From contig VDFB02270651.1 in the NCBI GenBank assembly GCA_007258455.2, forward strand, positions 495,769,370 through 495,833,369: DNA of 64,000 nucleotides, in the 5' to 3' direction. The DNA is from Sequoia sempervirens (taxonomy: Eukaryota; Streptophyta; Pinopsida; Cupressales; Cupressaceae). The notes beneath the pieces are model-generated. The model had not been told where the DNA came from. It was given only the letters and a program-made list of their open reading frames with translations, and did no database searches. Position 1 is the first letter of the stretch; each line of letters begins with the position of its first letter. Both the position numbers and the translations under genes were made by a program. Positions 1 through 12,537 of the stretch are shown piece by piece.

Positions 1-115
1 TGAGTCTTTTGGTCAGTTCGAGGTTGAACGAAGTGAATAAATTGAAAATAGAGACTAACATTGTTGTCAGTGTGCTTCCAGCAGGCTCTCAGCAAATTTT
101 CATCAAATTCTAACT

Positions 116-1077
116 ACTTACTATTTTTAGTAAGTATGCAATTACAGGCAATCCGTCAGCATTTTCGAAATTCCGACTGTCACACTGTGTTCAGAACACA
201 TCAAGCTGCTCGCATGCAAAATTTGAGTGAAAACAGACAACTTACTATTTTTAGCAGTTCAGCTTCCGGAGCAGATTTCAGGGCTTAGATGCAGAGTTTT
301 TCAACGCATGTCTGCATATTCCTTCTGGGTTTTTCGCAACCTTCGCAATGGTATAACATGCAAAGTGAGATAACAACTTTCAGAATTCAGTCTTCCGAGG
401 CTATTTTTAGGGTTTGCATGTTAGGGTTTCTTTTGCATGTCGGATGATTCCTTCTGGGTTTTTCGAGACCTACGCATGGTATGACATGCAAACGAAGATA
501 ATCACTTATTAAGGAACTTACTATTTTTAGCAGGTGCGTCCCGACAGCCGCCTCCCAGCACTTCAGAATCACAAGCTGATCGCAATGCAACAGAAACGAG
601 AACAAACGGAGACCATTTGATATGCATGCAGAACAAATTAGGGTTTCCAGCTTCAGAGCCTGAAAAGAAGGGTTAAAAGTCAGAATTTTCGAAAACCGGT
701 GTAAACCACCGCGATCAGCATCCTTCAAGTTATCTGCTGGTAAAATTTGAAGTTAGACGGAGCACTTACTATTTATAGTAAGTCATTTTGGAAGCAGGCT
801 AAAAATAGCAAATTAGTTGCATGCGCCTATGTCGACAGGCAGGTCACGTGGTGAGGAGCGCGTCATTCAAATTTCAAGTCAATCGGAGCTGTGGAGATAT
901 CAAAAGCAAGCAGTTACTATTTATAGCAAATCACCTTCAGAAATGGGCTAAAAATAGCAGGCCGACTAAGAATAGCAGTGTCAACAGGGTAACGAGGTCG
1001 TGAAGATGCAGTGTTTAAAATTTCAGAACGATCTGAGCTTCGGAGATGCAAGAATTGGAGGACTTACTATTTATAGC
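116..1077 (+). repeat. Recurrent cttactatttttag motif in leader of copy A
   Basis: The motif cttactatttttag, or its variant cttactatttatag, occurs about six times, near 116, 241, 516, 764, 912 and 1061. It is often followed by cagg or taagt. The leaders of copies B (20340-20420) and C (63550-63690) carry the related sequence ctatttttagaaag in element orientation. The spacing is irregular, so this is a dispersed leader motif and not a satellite. Confidence 0.6.
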
Positions 1078-1147
1078 AGGGCATGGAGAGGCTGGCAGAG
1101 GTCAGGAAAAATGGCTAAGGCATGAATTTCATCCCGCAGCACCCAGG

Positions 1148-2137
1148 AAATGCGCCCTCATCCTCAGCAAGTCAAGAAAAATGTTTAAGTGTTGGTAAAA
1201 TCCTCCTCCACCTCCAAATGCGCCCTTCTCACAAGCTAAGAGACATAAAAAATTTCTAAGGCAAAAGTTCATCCTGCTCCTATGGCAAAATGCGCCCAAC
1301 TCAAGGTGAAAGCATAAAAAATTCTAAGTATGAAATTTCGTCCACCTCCTAGGCTAAAATGCGCCCATGCTTGGAAAGTCAAGGAAAGTCAACGTTTTTC
1401 ATCCTACAGCTATGGCAAAATGCGCCCACCTTGAAGCATGAGAGTTAAAAAATTTCTAAGTGTTGAAGTTATCCTCCACCACCCTCCAAATGCGCCCAAA
1501 TTGCAAGTGAGTCAAAGTAGTCAACAAGTTTCATCCTGCACATATGCTCAAATGCGCCCAAATGGGGCCATGCCAAGACAAAAATAAGGTAGGCGAAGAG
1601 TCACAAGATGGCGTTGGAAAAAGTTTATCCTCCTCCCCCTCTCAAATGCGCCAATGCAACAAAAGGTCAAAGGAGTCAAAGAAATTCGTCCTCCTCTACA
1701 TAAGAAATGCGCCCAAGTTCAAAGGAGTCAACAAGTCAACAAAAGCTCGTCCTCCTCCTATGAGGAAATGCGCCCAAATGAGGTCAAGTGAAGACAAAAA
1801 CGGAGAAGTTGAAGAGTCATCCTTCATACAAGCCAAAATGCGCCCAAGTTGAAGATAGTAAAAGTGAATGAAGGATGGTGAACAAGGTAAAAGGTGTTGA
1901 AAATATTTTCCCAAGGCGTGGTGAAGTTGAATATCCCTCTTGAAGTGTCATATGCGCCCAAGGTGGTGAGATAAGATGTTGAGGTGGTGAACAAAATTTT
2001 TCTAAGGCAAGTTGAATATTCTTCTTCAAGTGTTAAATGCGCCCAAGGTGGTAAGTGCCAAGGAGTTAGAAAATATTGCCAAGGGTGAATAAAGTGCTAG
2101 GCGTGGTTTTAATTTTCTTCAAGTATGCTATGCGCCT
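1148..2137 (+). repeat. Irregular array of aaatgcgccca motifs (leader of copy A)
   Basis: The motif aaatgcgccc(a) occurs about 14 times, near 1148, 1216, 1289, 1358, 1418, 1489, 1550, 1646, 1708, 1765, 1836, 1950, 2034 and 2128. Spacing is 57-115 bp. Between motifs the sequence is loosely similar (gtcaa/aagg-rich, often with tcctcctcc before the motif) but not a clean tandem repeat. Copies B and C have an equivalent array at the same place in the leader, built on a related but different core (aagtccgcc in element orientation). Short open frames across the array are incidental. Confidence 0.8.
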
Positions 2138-3666
2138 AGGATGGTGAAATGAAATACAAGATGGTGTTGATGAATATTGCTAAGGCGCTGGAGTTGCAAA
2201 ATAATAAAATTTTTCCTAAGGCGTTGAAGATGATGAAAGTAAAATATGATGTGCTTGCAGGAAGATCTTCTAAGTGAAATAAATTTCTCTCACAAGCAAA
2301 GTGATCAAAGTTGGATATAAAAATTTTCCAAGGCGAATTTTTTTTCATAAGGCAAAATTTTCAAAGTGATTCAAAATTTTCTCTAAGGCAAAAATATTTT
2401 CTTCCTTAGAAAATACGCCTAGAACTCAAGGTGATGAATTTTTCTTCTTAAAGCACAAGCAAGTTTTCAGAGATGAAGTCAGAAGATGATGACAATACAT
2501 GATGAATTCAAATTTCTCAAGTTTGAGCAACGGAGTGTTCATGGAGATGAAGAACGGATTTAAATTGATGGAATAATATTTTTCTAAGGTTCAAAAATTT
2601 AAAATTTAAATGAACCCGTTCGTTGGGTACCCATGGATTCGACGCGTTCTGGAGAAAATTTTCTTCTAGGTATTGGACATTTGTGATGCTGGATGGATTT
2701 CTATGTCTTCGGCACTTTGCCAATGCTTTTTAGGTGAAGAATTTAATCAGTGCTCAAATTGTGAAATTTTCCTAAGGAAAAATTTAAAATCTTCTAAGGC
2801 AAATTTGAATAAAATGATTTTTGAAAGAAAGATGAATTCGAAATGAGTTGCCTAGATGATTTTAATCCAATCCTTCACAGATGAATTTTCCAGAGCTGAA
2901 GAGAAGTAAAATTCGAATTCAAGTGACAGAGCTCCAGCTGGTGAATTAAAAGATGAATTTAAATTTTCGAAAGTGAAGTTGAAATGTTGTAGTGAAAGTT
3001 GAACTTCTAGAAGGTTGAGATTCTCGGACAAGTGTCAGGAATACCAGAGAGGGAAAATTCGAATTCCTGAAGTGTAGTGGAAATTTAATGCACTGCCTAT
3101 ACTTAGCTCCTTCTAGAATTCAATTTTTGCTATAAGATTGAGAAGTTTCTCACTTCTTTTTCACAGCTGAGGAGAATTCGATTTGCTCTAAGTGAGTTGC
3201 AGAAGACTGGATTGCTAAGGCTTGAAGAAGTTTGAAATTTTGCTAAGTCTAAGAGTTGCTGAATGAAAGGCGTTGGAAGTTCTGGATTGCTGAAGTTTGA
3301 ATTTGTTGAAGCTTGAGGAAAATCATATTGCTGAAGCTAAGAAGGACGCCTTGAAGAAAGAAATTTCAAAGAGTTTAAAAAGTGCGAACTTGCTGATTTG
3401 AAATCGAAGAAGTGTGAATTCAAAGAGCGAAGTTGTTGAAGCTTGTGAAGTGCGCACTTGCTAAGTGTGAAATACGAATTTACAGAAGTTCAAGTTGCAG
3501 ATTGAAGTTGCTGAAAGTGTTGAATTTGCTAAGTGATTGAGGCTCGAATTTGTTGAAGAAAGAAGTTGAGGTTTGCAAGCGAGAAATAACATTACAACTT
3601 CTTGAAGTCAACTAGCAGCCCTGCAAAGTATTTTATTTATTTTTCTAAGTTAAATTGCTGATGAAT
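2138..3666 (+). other. Non-coding leader of copy A, downstream of the array
   Basis: This stretch is AT- and purine-rich and dominated by gaag/gttgaa/ttgctaag-like words. I see no convincing coding frame. It resembles in style, not base by base, the region between the motif array and the frame in copies B (18670-19484) and C (61505-62500). It ends in a pyrimidine-rich tract and cctgcag, a plausible splice acceptor directly before the ATG at 3683, so part of it may be an intron of the element's transcript. Confidence 0.5.
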
Positions 3667-3682
3667 GTTTATTGTCCTGCAG

Positions 3683-6600
3683 ATGGCTGAGGCAAGGGCG
3701 ACTGGCAAAGATAACAATGGTGCATCCAGACAGGCAGTTATAAAGAAGCTGAGCAAGACATTTATGCCAGAGTCAAAATTCATTTCGAAGTTGGGCAAGC
3801 TGACAAATACCAACTTGGGCTCTGTCAACCTAGAGACTTTCAAGAATAAAATGCTGGGGATTGATAGTCATCGACCTTCGACAACCTCGCATAACATTGT
3901 TCGAAGCGGATTATATGCAACTGCTGGTTTCCCACCAGCCATTCATTCGAGCTGATAATGGAGTGTGCCAACTATTATGAGAAGGATCACAGATCGATTA
4001 TGTCACCAGATGGCCAAGTGCTCGCCAACCTCACTCCTGCTGCCATTGGTGAAGCTTTCGGGATCCCAGTACACAGAAACATGGTTTACAAATCCAGAGA
4101 ACGAGCTGAGCGAATGTATGCTTCTGCATTCGAGAGATGCACGGAGACGATCAATACTCACTGGATGAGCAATCCCAAGCCTTCTCGTACGAAGCTGCCG
4201 AAGCAAATCATAGCGGAGGACTTGAAGCAGGAGTACTGTGATCTCATCATGATGCTGAGCAGAGTTGGTGGTTGCCCACAGTCATTTATTTTCGAGCCAT
4301 GGATGTTCTACTACATCAACCTCGTGCTGGAAGGGAAAGACTACGTCAACTGGGCCGAGATGATCAGTGACAATTTGCATGAGCAGCTCCTGAGCCTGAG
4401 AAGGACGAAGACGTTTTATATGAGCTCTTACATCATCTATATGCTGGCTCGTATGACGAGGTATAGGGGAATTTCATACAAGGAACCTATTGGTTGTGGC
4501 TCTCACCAGTTTAAAATCCATGAAGCTTGTTCACAGTTGCACCTGGCAAGCACTACCCATTACAAGCGTGTCAATGACGCCTTCACCATGCACATCACGA
4601 GATTGCTTCAGGAGCGGTTCACCATGCACATCACGAGATTGCTTCAGGAGCGGTTGATCTTGAGGGAGGCCCAGGAATTGATTGAAAGGTATGGGTGCTG
4701 GTTTATTCAGTTTCCGAAGTTTTCTTACATAAGGCTGCAAGGTTTTTCATCATATCCATATAGGCTGCCTAAGTACCCAACGATAGAATTTTGATGTTAG
4801 AGATATCTAGGCAATTGGTTGCCTACGATAAAATTCAGAAGAAAAAGAAGAAGGGAGGAATTGACTTCCCAATTGTCATGGGCAACTCAGATGAAGTGTG
4901 TCCTTCAATACAGGCAGCTAGAGAGGCTGAGAGTGAGCTTCAATTTTATCACTTTTCATATCACACTAGCCGACAGCACTATGATCCGCATAATAACATC
5001 AAATGGGTACTGTCAGAGGAATTCAAACACAAGGCAAATATTGAGGATTATTGGGCTGATGCATCAGATGAGATTGAAGTCAGGAAAAGAATGTTCTCTC
5101 GGTTGCCAATTAACATGATTAGGGAGTGTGAAGTTGTTCCGGTTCCAGACCAGGTGAATGAGGACATGGATGTTGTCCATCCAGACTATGCAGCAGTAAG
5201 AGATACTCCGCTTCCACCCTCGGATTGGTCAGAACCAGAGGTTGCTGACTTGGACACACTTTCTATTCCGGTCCTGACATTTACCAGAGCATGGGTTGAT
5301 AGGCGTGTGAGAATATTGAAGAGTAGGTCAATTGCTTTGACTTACAATTTGATGGGAGATCACAGGACACCCACCACTGGCAGGAAGAAACAAATCACAC
5401 GAGGTCCAGAATCCGAAGGAAAGAGCCATCCGGCAGGAGCCTGTTAGCCGGAGCCTCCACGAGTTGCAGTTGAGTCACCCACGCCATTGGAGACACGTTC
5501 TCCAAGTATACAGGAGGTTTCCTTGTTTGCTGATCAAAGAAATGCATTGAATCAGGTGCAAGTGGTACAGGAAAATAATCAGCCTCCCGGAGGAGTCAGT
5601 TGGCCAGAGCGTCAACGCACCTAGTAGAGTTGATCAGCGGTGATGGGGGACTACCACGACCCTCAGTTTCAGCAGGAATTAGAGACGGCTTTAGATGATG
5701 ATGATATAGTTTGGAGATTTCAGCCACTTGAGGGCGATGAGCCTCACCAGAATGATGTAGAAGTTGAACAAGTTCGAGAAGTAGAGGCACAAGAACAACA
5801 GCCATTTGATATACGTATACAATACGATTGGCTCAGGGATAGGATGAGAGAAGCCCCAGCGAAAGAGATTGATCCAGCAGTTGAGATGGAAGAATTTTTA
5901 ACAAGATCTACCTCCACAGAAGAAGCAAGGAAGTTTTTGAAGATATCCGCGAGGAGGATGGTTCCCGTACTCTTCACATGGCGGTCTCCGGTTGATTGTG
6001 ACCGAGATGAAGCAGTACCAGAAAATTATGTGGTCACAACATTGGAGTTAGGACGCCCCACAGGTGCATAGATTGTAGAGGAGTGTGATAACTCCTACCT
6101 CGCCCTCAAGGACAGATTATTCAAAAAGGAAGGAAAGTATAAGAATTGAAAAGAGAGCATAAGGCTTTGATTGGATATGTGCAGCAGTTGTCTCGTCCTC
6201 GTGGGCAGGAAATTCCAGTGATAGAGCTTCCACCTGAGATACCCAGAGAGTCAATCAGTGGCTTGTTGGAGTTAGGAAAGATGGCACAGGAGGCAGACAA
6301 GTGGGTCACAGGAGTTCGTGTTGAGACAGAAAAGTTTATGGAGGACCTTGCTTTTGCTTTTCAGCAGGCTTCAGTATTTTGGCACGAATGGAGGCAGTTG
6401 ATCATGCTTGGGGAGATGCTTCTGTTTATCAGAGCAAAGTAATTCAGCGTCTTGAGGCATTGAGGCATGTTCCTTTGCGGTTGCTGATTGATGGAGGGGT
6501 CATTCAGGAGAATGACAGGTATGATTTTTCTAGATGGTATTCTTCAGCGATCACGGGACGTGGTTTCTTCGACGCAGCACAGGCGGATTCAGCCAGGATA

Positions 6601-6993
6601 CGGAAGGCTATGGCCAATATCATTGATGGAGTTCAAAACACTTTTGAGGCCATATTTGCTAGGCGGTTGAATCCAGATGAGGTGAATATTGATAATTTGA
6701 GGGGTAGGCTGGTGCCTTTCTTTTCAGAGGTGAAGACCTTCACACAGGATGACTTTGAGAACACCTCCACTTTCTCCAGTTTGATTCAGAGCACGCAGGA
6801 TTCCTTAGCTGCTTGGAGAAAATCTTGTGCACGGCATGAGACGTCGGTCACGGTGCTAGAGTTCCAGCTAGATTGTGTTCCACCCATTTCAGTTCAGGAA
6901 GTTGAGGCTGTACTTGGCAGGTTCGTTGAGTTTGCAGCCAGAGAGAAGGAGAATGGGAATGCACTACTGGACGAGGATCTTCTAGAGGACTGA
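3683..6993 (+). pseudogene. ABC-family protein (~1,100 aa), copy A, frameshifted
   Basis: The function is not recognised. The start at 3683 (MAEARATG...) directly follows a cctgcag splice-acceptor-like sequence. The reading continues through frames 3683-3955, 3958-4794, 4791-5447, 5640-6071, about 6072-6442 and 6379-6993, so there are several frameshifts and stops. Conserved blocks shared with copies B and C are: an N-terminal block with AFGIPV; a central block MISDNLHEQLLSLRRTKTFY followed by YIIYMLAR; QFPKFSYIRLQ; a DWSEPE motif (RWSEPE in B and C) followed by a charged, low-complexity stretch; and a C-terminal part with YDFSRWY that is helical and probably coiled-coil. No catalytic motif is visible. 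The central block resembles that of element F at 50462-50740. It could be a Gag-like structural protein or a member of the plant 'putative transposon protein' group; a profile search would decide. Confidence 0.65.
4582..4653 (+). repeat. 36-bp in-frame tandem duplication
   Basis: Two 36-bp units (4582-4617 and 4618-4653) are identical and encode FTMHITRLLQER twice. Copies B and C have the segment once (FLMYITRILQ in B). The duplication is therefore private to copy A. Confidence 0.9.
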
Positions 6994-8105
6994 TTGTGGG
7001 CATTTATTGCCTTACTATTTTTGGGAGTGAGTGGGAATCTTTGGTCATTTATTACACCACTCCCCATTCTGGCAGTTTTTAGGGTTAGGGCTGAGGTGGC
7101 TTAATCTTAGCCACTCTTTTGATTGTAATCTTAGTCGTCCATTGGACTGGGCTACCTATAAAAGAGGGAGTCCCCCTCATTTGTACCTCATTAGACATTA
7201 GCATTAGATTTGGAGATCAGACTAGAGAGTAGAGCAGAGTAGACATTTTGCTTGATAGTTTAGCATAGTGTGGAGAAGAAGGAAAGTTTTCCCTTTGAAA
7301 ACTTTTGTGGAGATTGTTGTGTAAAACTTTCATGATAATAGATCTTTTCATTGATGGTGGAATTCGTCTTTGTCATGGATTGCTAGCAAGGTCTCTTCAT
7401 CCTTTCGGATCCAAGTAGCATAAAGTAGCGTAGTTTTCATTTCATGCAAGTAGTTTACTTTGGATGTGTGGTGTTTTATTGAGGTAGCTTCATTTCATTC
7501 CATACCACTAGCAGCTTGTCGATGATAAGTTCGCCTTGCGTGGTCCACTGGAGATTATCTTGAGTTTAACTTCGATTGTGATTTGTATACTTATATGCGT
7601 CGTTCTGATGGTGTATGTATGCTAAATTATAATTTGAACATCTTTTGCTATCCCTTTGAAGATTGCACCAATTTTACTGAAGCTGTCCGACGTGAGGCTA
7701 GGTGAAATTCGGTTGAAGTCTATTGAAATCAAGCTCCACATATCTTGCATTTAGGATAGAATATAAGCTTCTTAGGCCTTACACTCATTTACTTTCCGCA
7801 CATTTCTGATTAGCTTTAGGAAAACGAACTTATTGCCAAATCACACGCACAAAATCCCGTTCAAATCATCTACCTACTGTTAACTGCAAGAAGCCTGAAC
7901 AATTGTGTAAGTCCCCTCGTAAGAACACAGCAATACACATCAAACCAACTGAGGGTATTCCAAGTATTTCGGAACCTTGGAGTTGAACGTGTGATCTATC
8001 TCACAATCTTAGCACACGGAATACTTTGATCAAGAGAGAACGGAGTAGCCTTCGGACAACTTTGTTCTTCGGCTGATTGGTGAGGTCACAAAAATCACAT
8101 CAACA
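6994..8105 (+). promoter_or_regulatory. Promoter-bearing 3' segment of copy A (TATA at 7157)
   Basis: After the stop codon comes a non-coding 1.1 kb. TATAAAA lies at 7157-7163 in the context gctacctataaaagaggg, followed by a C-rich stretch and cattagacattagcatt, as at plant LTR transcription starts. Copies B and C have TATATAA at the same place, about 0.84 kb from their 3' ends; here the distance is 0.95 kb. This layout matches the U3/R/U5 boundary of an LTR. No open frame is present. Confidence 0.55.
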
Positions 8106-8690
8106 GGGAAGTAATTGTTTTTGACCAGGAGTTGGTTTTCTCTAAATGAATATGCGAGTTTCTAGATTTTGTGTGTTTGTTTACTAATTTTCTGCATTGT
8201 TGATGTTTTATATCTCTGTTCAAGTGTAAAACACATGTTGAAGTTGTAGCTCATTCATTGTTAATTGGATTAACTGGAAGTTATACTGTGTTTGAAATAT
8301 TGGATGGATTGGATCTGTTGTTGTTGAATCATTGTGAGGAATATCTTCCCAGTTTATGGATAATATTGGTATCATAGCAGGTTCTCTTTGTGTGTAGATT
8401 TTCAATTGTTTATTGATTTTTTGGATTATGCCCTCAATTCGAGCAAGTGGAAGTAGCTACTTATTGTTGTTTGAGACTAAGATTAATTCAAAAGTAGTTG
8501 AAAAGAGTGAGGATTACAGGTATGATGGAAAAATATGGAGAAGCAATGTTTCAAAGGTTGGAAGCAGATGTTGCAAGGATTTCCCATGTGTAAGAGAAAA
8601 TTGGTAGGCTTGAGAGCTAAGTTGCCAGTTCTAGTAAAGATCCTGGTTCAGATTCATGGATTCAGCTAAATCTTTTTTGGGGCTGAGTTC
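8106..8690 (+). mobile_element. LTR tail, primer-binding site and gag start of another LTR retrotransposon
   Basis: At 8367-8384 the sequence tggtatcatagcaggttc matches the plant initiator tRNA-Met primer site with one clear mismatch (agagc to atagc). Upstream, 8106-8366 would be the end of the 5' LTR, cut at 8105 by copy A. Downstream, near 8523-8640, a broken frame reads MEKYGEAMFQRLEADVARIS and then meets stops, in the style of plant Ty3/gypsy gag N-termini. The rest of the element is not in the window. Confidence 0.5.
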
Positions 8691-9460
8691 GTTTTGGGTT
8701 TGTCCATACAAAAAACATGTAAATATATAATATAATAAATAATAAAATCAAAGTTGCATGGACACGGATATGGATACAAATACAGATATGGTATCAGATA
8801 TGGATACATCCATTTTTTAAGAACCTCAATATGGATACGGCTGGATACAACATTCATAAAAAACACACATAAATATATTAAACACAATTTTCTAAGTTAT
8901 TAATGGAGGTTTTCATTACTTTGAAAGCAAATAAGTAAATATAAATTAAAATAATATTAAAATTTCAATAAAGAATAAACAATTAAATATCTATGAATAA
9001 ATTTTAATAATTTAATTAAAAATAACATAATATAATACAACATTTAAACAACATAATATAAAATAAAATTATAAACAATTAACTTTATCAAATCTATAAA
9101 AAATTAAGACACCAAAAAAATAGTAGAGTTGCACTACAACCAAGAAGACCCAAAAAAATGGTTCATTGACATAGAAAAGCGTTTCATTTGTCTTCCTCAT
9201 TTGGTGGTCTTTTTTATACAAAACAAAACAAAATGTTACACAATTGAAGTTTTTTAAGATTAAGTTTAGGAGGATTCGCGCCAGATTTTTTGAAAATCAA
9301 ATCACACATATCTAGCACGATTGGATAATCAGAGTTTTTTGGGCACGTGTGGGTATGATATCCAATGTGTATCTGTGTTGTATCATATCCGTATTTGTAT
9401 CAAGTGTGGGATACGCATGCTAGGGGAGGGACGAGGGTGTATCCAACTACTTTGAATAAA
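8617..9460. mobile_element. Probable decayed non-autonomous hAT-like element
   Basis: The sequence ctaagttgcc at 8617, the following ttttttggggctgag...tttgggt...caaaaaacat and a very AT-rich interior resemble the start of the better preserved element at 43213-44118. Words like ggatacgg and atggatac recur at both sides (8757-8850 and 9340-9450), like subterminal repeats. I could not find a matching right end or an 8-bp target duplication, so the borders are approximate. Confidence 0.35.
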
Positions 9461-10242
9461 ATCATTAATTTAATAAATATTTATAAAATATATAGATAAT
9501 ACAGTATACCCCAGCGTCCCCCACTAAATCCCAAGCATTCCCAGAACGGGGACATCCCTAGGACGTTGAGACGACATTCCCAAGTCCCCAGCGACGCCAC
9601 CAATTTTGCCACTCACCGTCGAGGACACAGGGATGTCTCGACATTCTTGAGACGTTGAAAGGGATGCTTGTGCGTCCCTCGAGCGTCCAAGGACGCCCAA
9701 GCGTCCCCCACGTTGGCAACTTCAAGCACATGTTTAAAAAAAAAATAACACATTTTTTTATTATTTCTTTGGTTCTATTCGAACTCTAAGGGTATGTGGG
9801 GCCCATCTATGGTCTTCCATGCCTTCAAAAGGCCCTCCAAGCTTCATTTGTATTCACATTTTCATTTCTAATTATTTGCTACAGCAAGAAGAGTGAAGAG
9901 CTGAAGAGTGATTGGAGGAGTGAAAGGAGTCATTGCAAGTGAAAGAGGAGTGACAAGGAGCAAGAAGAAGAAGAGGAGGAAGATTCTTCACCTTGTTGAA
10001 GAGATTTTTCAAGCAAAAGGTAGGGTTTTTAACTGATTTTTTATTTTATTTTCTGATTTTCAATGTTTTGTCATTTCTTGTTGTTTCATTTTCTAAATTA
10101 ATTTTGATTTTGTTTTACAATTTAAAATTTGTTAAAAAATTTAAAATATAGAGTTTTATTTTTTTAATTTTAAAGTAGGGCATAGGCTGAAACTATGTGT
10201 TTATTGATTTTCTTTTTACATTTTGTGAAATGCAGTGTCAAA

Positions 10243-12537
10243 ATGAGCTCCCACTGTCATGAAATGAGTGAGGATGGGATGGAAAATCATTCTCATAGTG
10301 CAAGCCAATCAGAATATAAACCTGGGCATGAGGATGAGCCCAGTGAGGGAGGTGAGCATGGGTCAAATCTGGAAGGGCAAACTAGTTCCATAGCTAGTGC
10401 ACGACTTGCTACTAATTGCCCCTCCCAGCTTTTGGTAGAGTGAGCTAGGGGTCCTTATGATCCCGAATCTCCTCTGAGACAGTTTGCAACAAAAATAACA
10501 ACCCCAACGCCATCAGGTGGTGGCACGAGGAAATGGAAATGCAACATTTGTGGTACAAAATGGTTTGGGAGCATCACTAGAGTTAATGCACACTTCCTCT
10601 TTTGGCCAGGAAAAGGTGTGGGAGCATATGAATTTTTAAAGGAGGCTAAAAATCTGCATTACAAAATTGAGTTCAACAAGCTTTGGGGTGTTCCAGATGG
10701 CATGGGAATTCCAATGCCTACTACCTTGTCTAGTAGGCAACATGTTCAAACCATTCAGCAGATTCAGGGGCAGCAAATGCAGAGGTAGCCACATATTTCT
10801 ACTCCTACATCGCATTAGACAACAGGAACATTGTCAGGGTCAACCTCAAGACCTTCATCCACTTATGGGAAAGACAAGATGCAAATTCAAAGTAACCCCA
10901 TAGCTGATTTGTTTAATGTGCACTTGAGGGATCAAATAGATGATTCCATTGGCGGGTTCTTTTTTGCCAATGGCATCCCATTCCATGTAGCTTGATCTCC
11001 TTATTATAAGGAGATGATGTCGATGGTGGTGAAGGGAGGAGCATCATATGTGCCACTAGGTGAGCACAAATTGAGGACCACGGTCTTGGATAACAACTAT
11101 GCCAAGATCAGTTCAATGATGGAGATGATGAGGACATGTTGGGAGGAGTTTGGATGCAGCATAGTTATGGATGGGTGGATGGATATTAGGCATCATCCAC
11201 TCATCAATATCATAGTTACATGCTCAAAGGGCCCATTCTTTCTCAGGGTGGTTGATTGTTCAAGGCATCGAAAAGATGTTGATTTTCATTTTGACATCCT
11301 TCGGACAATTATTGAGAAGATTGGGCCACAAAATGTGGTCCAAGTAGTGACAGATGCAACACATGTGTGTAAAGCTGCAAGGAAGCTTATTGAGGCAGCA
11401 TACAGACATTTTGGTGAACTCCATGTTGTGTGCATGCCCTGAACAATGCACTCAAGGACATGGGGAAGATTGAGTGGATTAGAGGAGTGGTCAGCGATGC
11501 AAGAGATGTGCAGATGTATATTTGCAACCACCACACTTCACATGCACTCTTCAGGAGCTTCGTGAAGGAGTTCTTGAAACCAGTTGAGACCAGATATGCA
11601 TCCTATTTCATTCTTTTGGAGAGAATGCTTGAGTTGCAAGAGCCACTACAACTCATGGTTATGATGCAAGAATGGAATTGATGGGATGGGGCCAGGAGAT
11701 AGTGAAGAGTGATGCAAAATAAATTGTCTCTATGATCACTCCAGTTTTCCATGTCATCAGATATGGGGATGGGGATGCACCTAACCTTGGAGAGGTGTAT
11801 GAGTGCATTGATTCTATGCTTGGCCAAATGAGGGCAGTTGTGTGAGAGAAGGGCCCCACTTTAACATTCTACAATGAGCACATTTAGCCTATTATTCAGC
11901 GCAGATGGGACAGCCTAAACACTCCCTTGCACATGGCTGCTTATGCATTGAATCCGAAATGGTACATGCCTAGGCCTGGTAGAGTTACACCTATTCAGGA
12001 TGATGAGGTGAAGGAAGGGTTCTTCAGGTGCATTGATAGGATGTATGATGCTAAAACTGCTGGCAAGATTCGCACTGAGTAGACAAAATTTGCTACTCTT
12101 AGGGGTTATAAGGTTGCGGCAAAGGCAGACATAAGAACTATGGCACAGGAGGATCCAATTTTGTGGTGGACTTTTCATGCACCAAAATCGACGACTACCA
12201 CACTAGCCATTCGTTTGCTGTCTCAAGTTTCTAGTTCTTCAGCTTCTGAGAGGAACTGGTCTACTTATAGCTTCATCCACTCTCTTAAGAGAAACAGACT
12301 TACCTCTAAGAGAGCAGAGAAGCTAGTGGCTATAAATAGTGCCTTGTGTATCACTTACCGCGGGACATGTGTCTACAAGGAGAGCCTAGCAACACAATGG
12401 GATGTAGAGCCAGAGGAGCCATCACAGATTGATGAGGATGAGGATGCTTTAGATGTAGAGCTGGTTGGTGTTCCTTTGGCAAATCTTGACCTTGGGGAGT
12501 CTAGTAGTTCCATTGATGAGGTGTTTGCCGACCTCCT
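10243..12537 (+). pseudogene. hAT-1 transposase, broken
   Basis: The frame starts at ATG 10243 (MSSHCHEMSEDG), after a possible splice acceptor (aaatgcag). An acidic N-terminus leads to a BED-type zinc finger (WKCNICGTKWFGSI with a later His) near 10530-10600. A DUF659-like block (CSIVMDGWMDIRHHPLIN, NVVQVVTDA) lies at 11140-11440, and the C-terminal dimerisation block (SSASERNWSTYSFIHS) at 12235-12290. In-frame stops near 10441, 10789 and 10993 and a frameshift near 11442 disable it. The acidic tail (DLGESSSS...FADL) is cut by copy B at 12537. The last codons resume at 20737 and end in TAG at 20747-20749, as the uninterrupted hAT-2 tail shows. Confidence 0.85.

Larger units (their letters stand above)
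1..8105 (+). mobile_element. ABC-family retroelement, copy A (5' end outside window)
   Basis: This is the first of three related elements (the others are 12538-20731 and 53138-63950, both minus strand). In order it has a long non-coding leader (to ~3682), a ~3.3-kb protein frame (3683-6993), a TATA box (7157) and a 3' segment ending ...cacatcaaca at 8105. Copies B and C end ...cgcattaaca and ...cgcatcaaca at the same point. The first bases of the window align in style with sequence ~100-150 bp inside the 5' ends of B and C, so the true 5' end is probably just left of base 1 and its target duplication cannot be checked. No primer site, protease, reverse transcriptase or integrase is visible. 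Its leader motif differs from that of B and C, so it is a separate subfamily. Confidence 0.7.

Noticed and set aside
1148..2137. Regularly recurring short motif, considered as a CRISPR-like array
   Set aside because: Motifs are about 10 bp, spacing varies from 57 to 115 bp, interspersed sequence is loosely similar, and the context is a plant retroelement leader.
9494..9501. agataata considered as hAT-1's own target duplication with a partner at its right end
   Set aside because: The right flank reads attgcaag; the partner is at 26528-26535 in inverted orientation, which led to the inversion finding.
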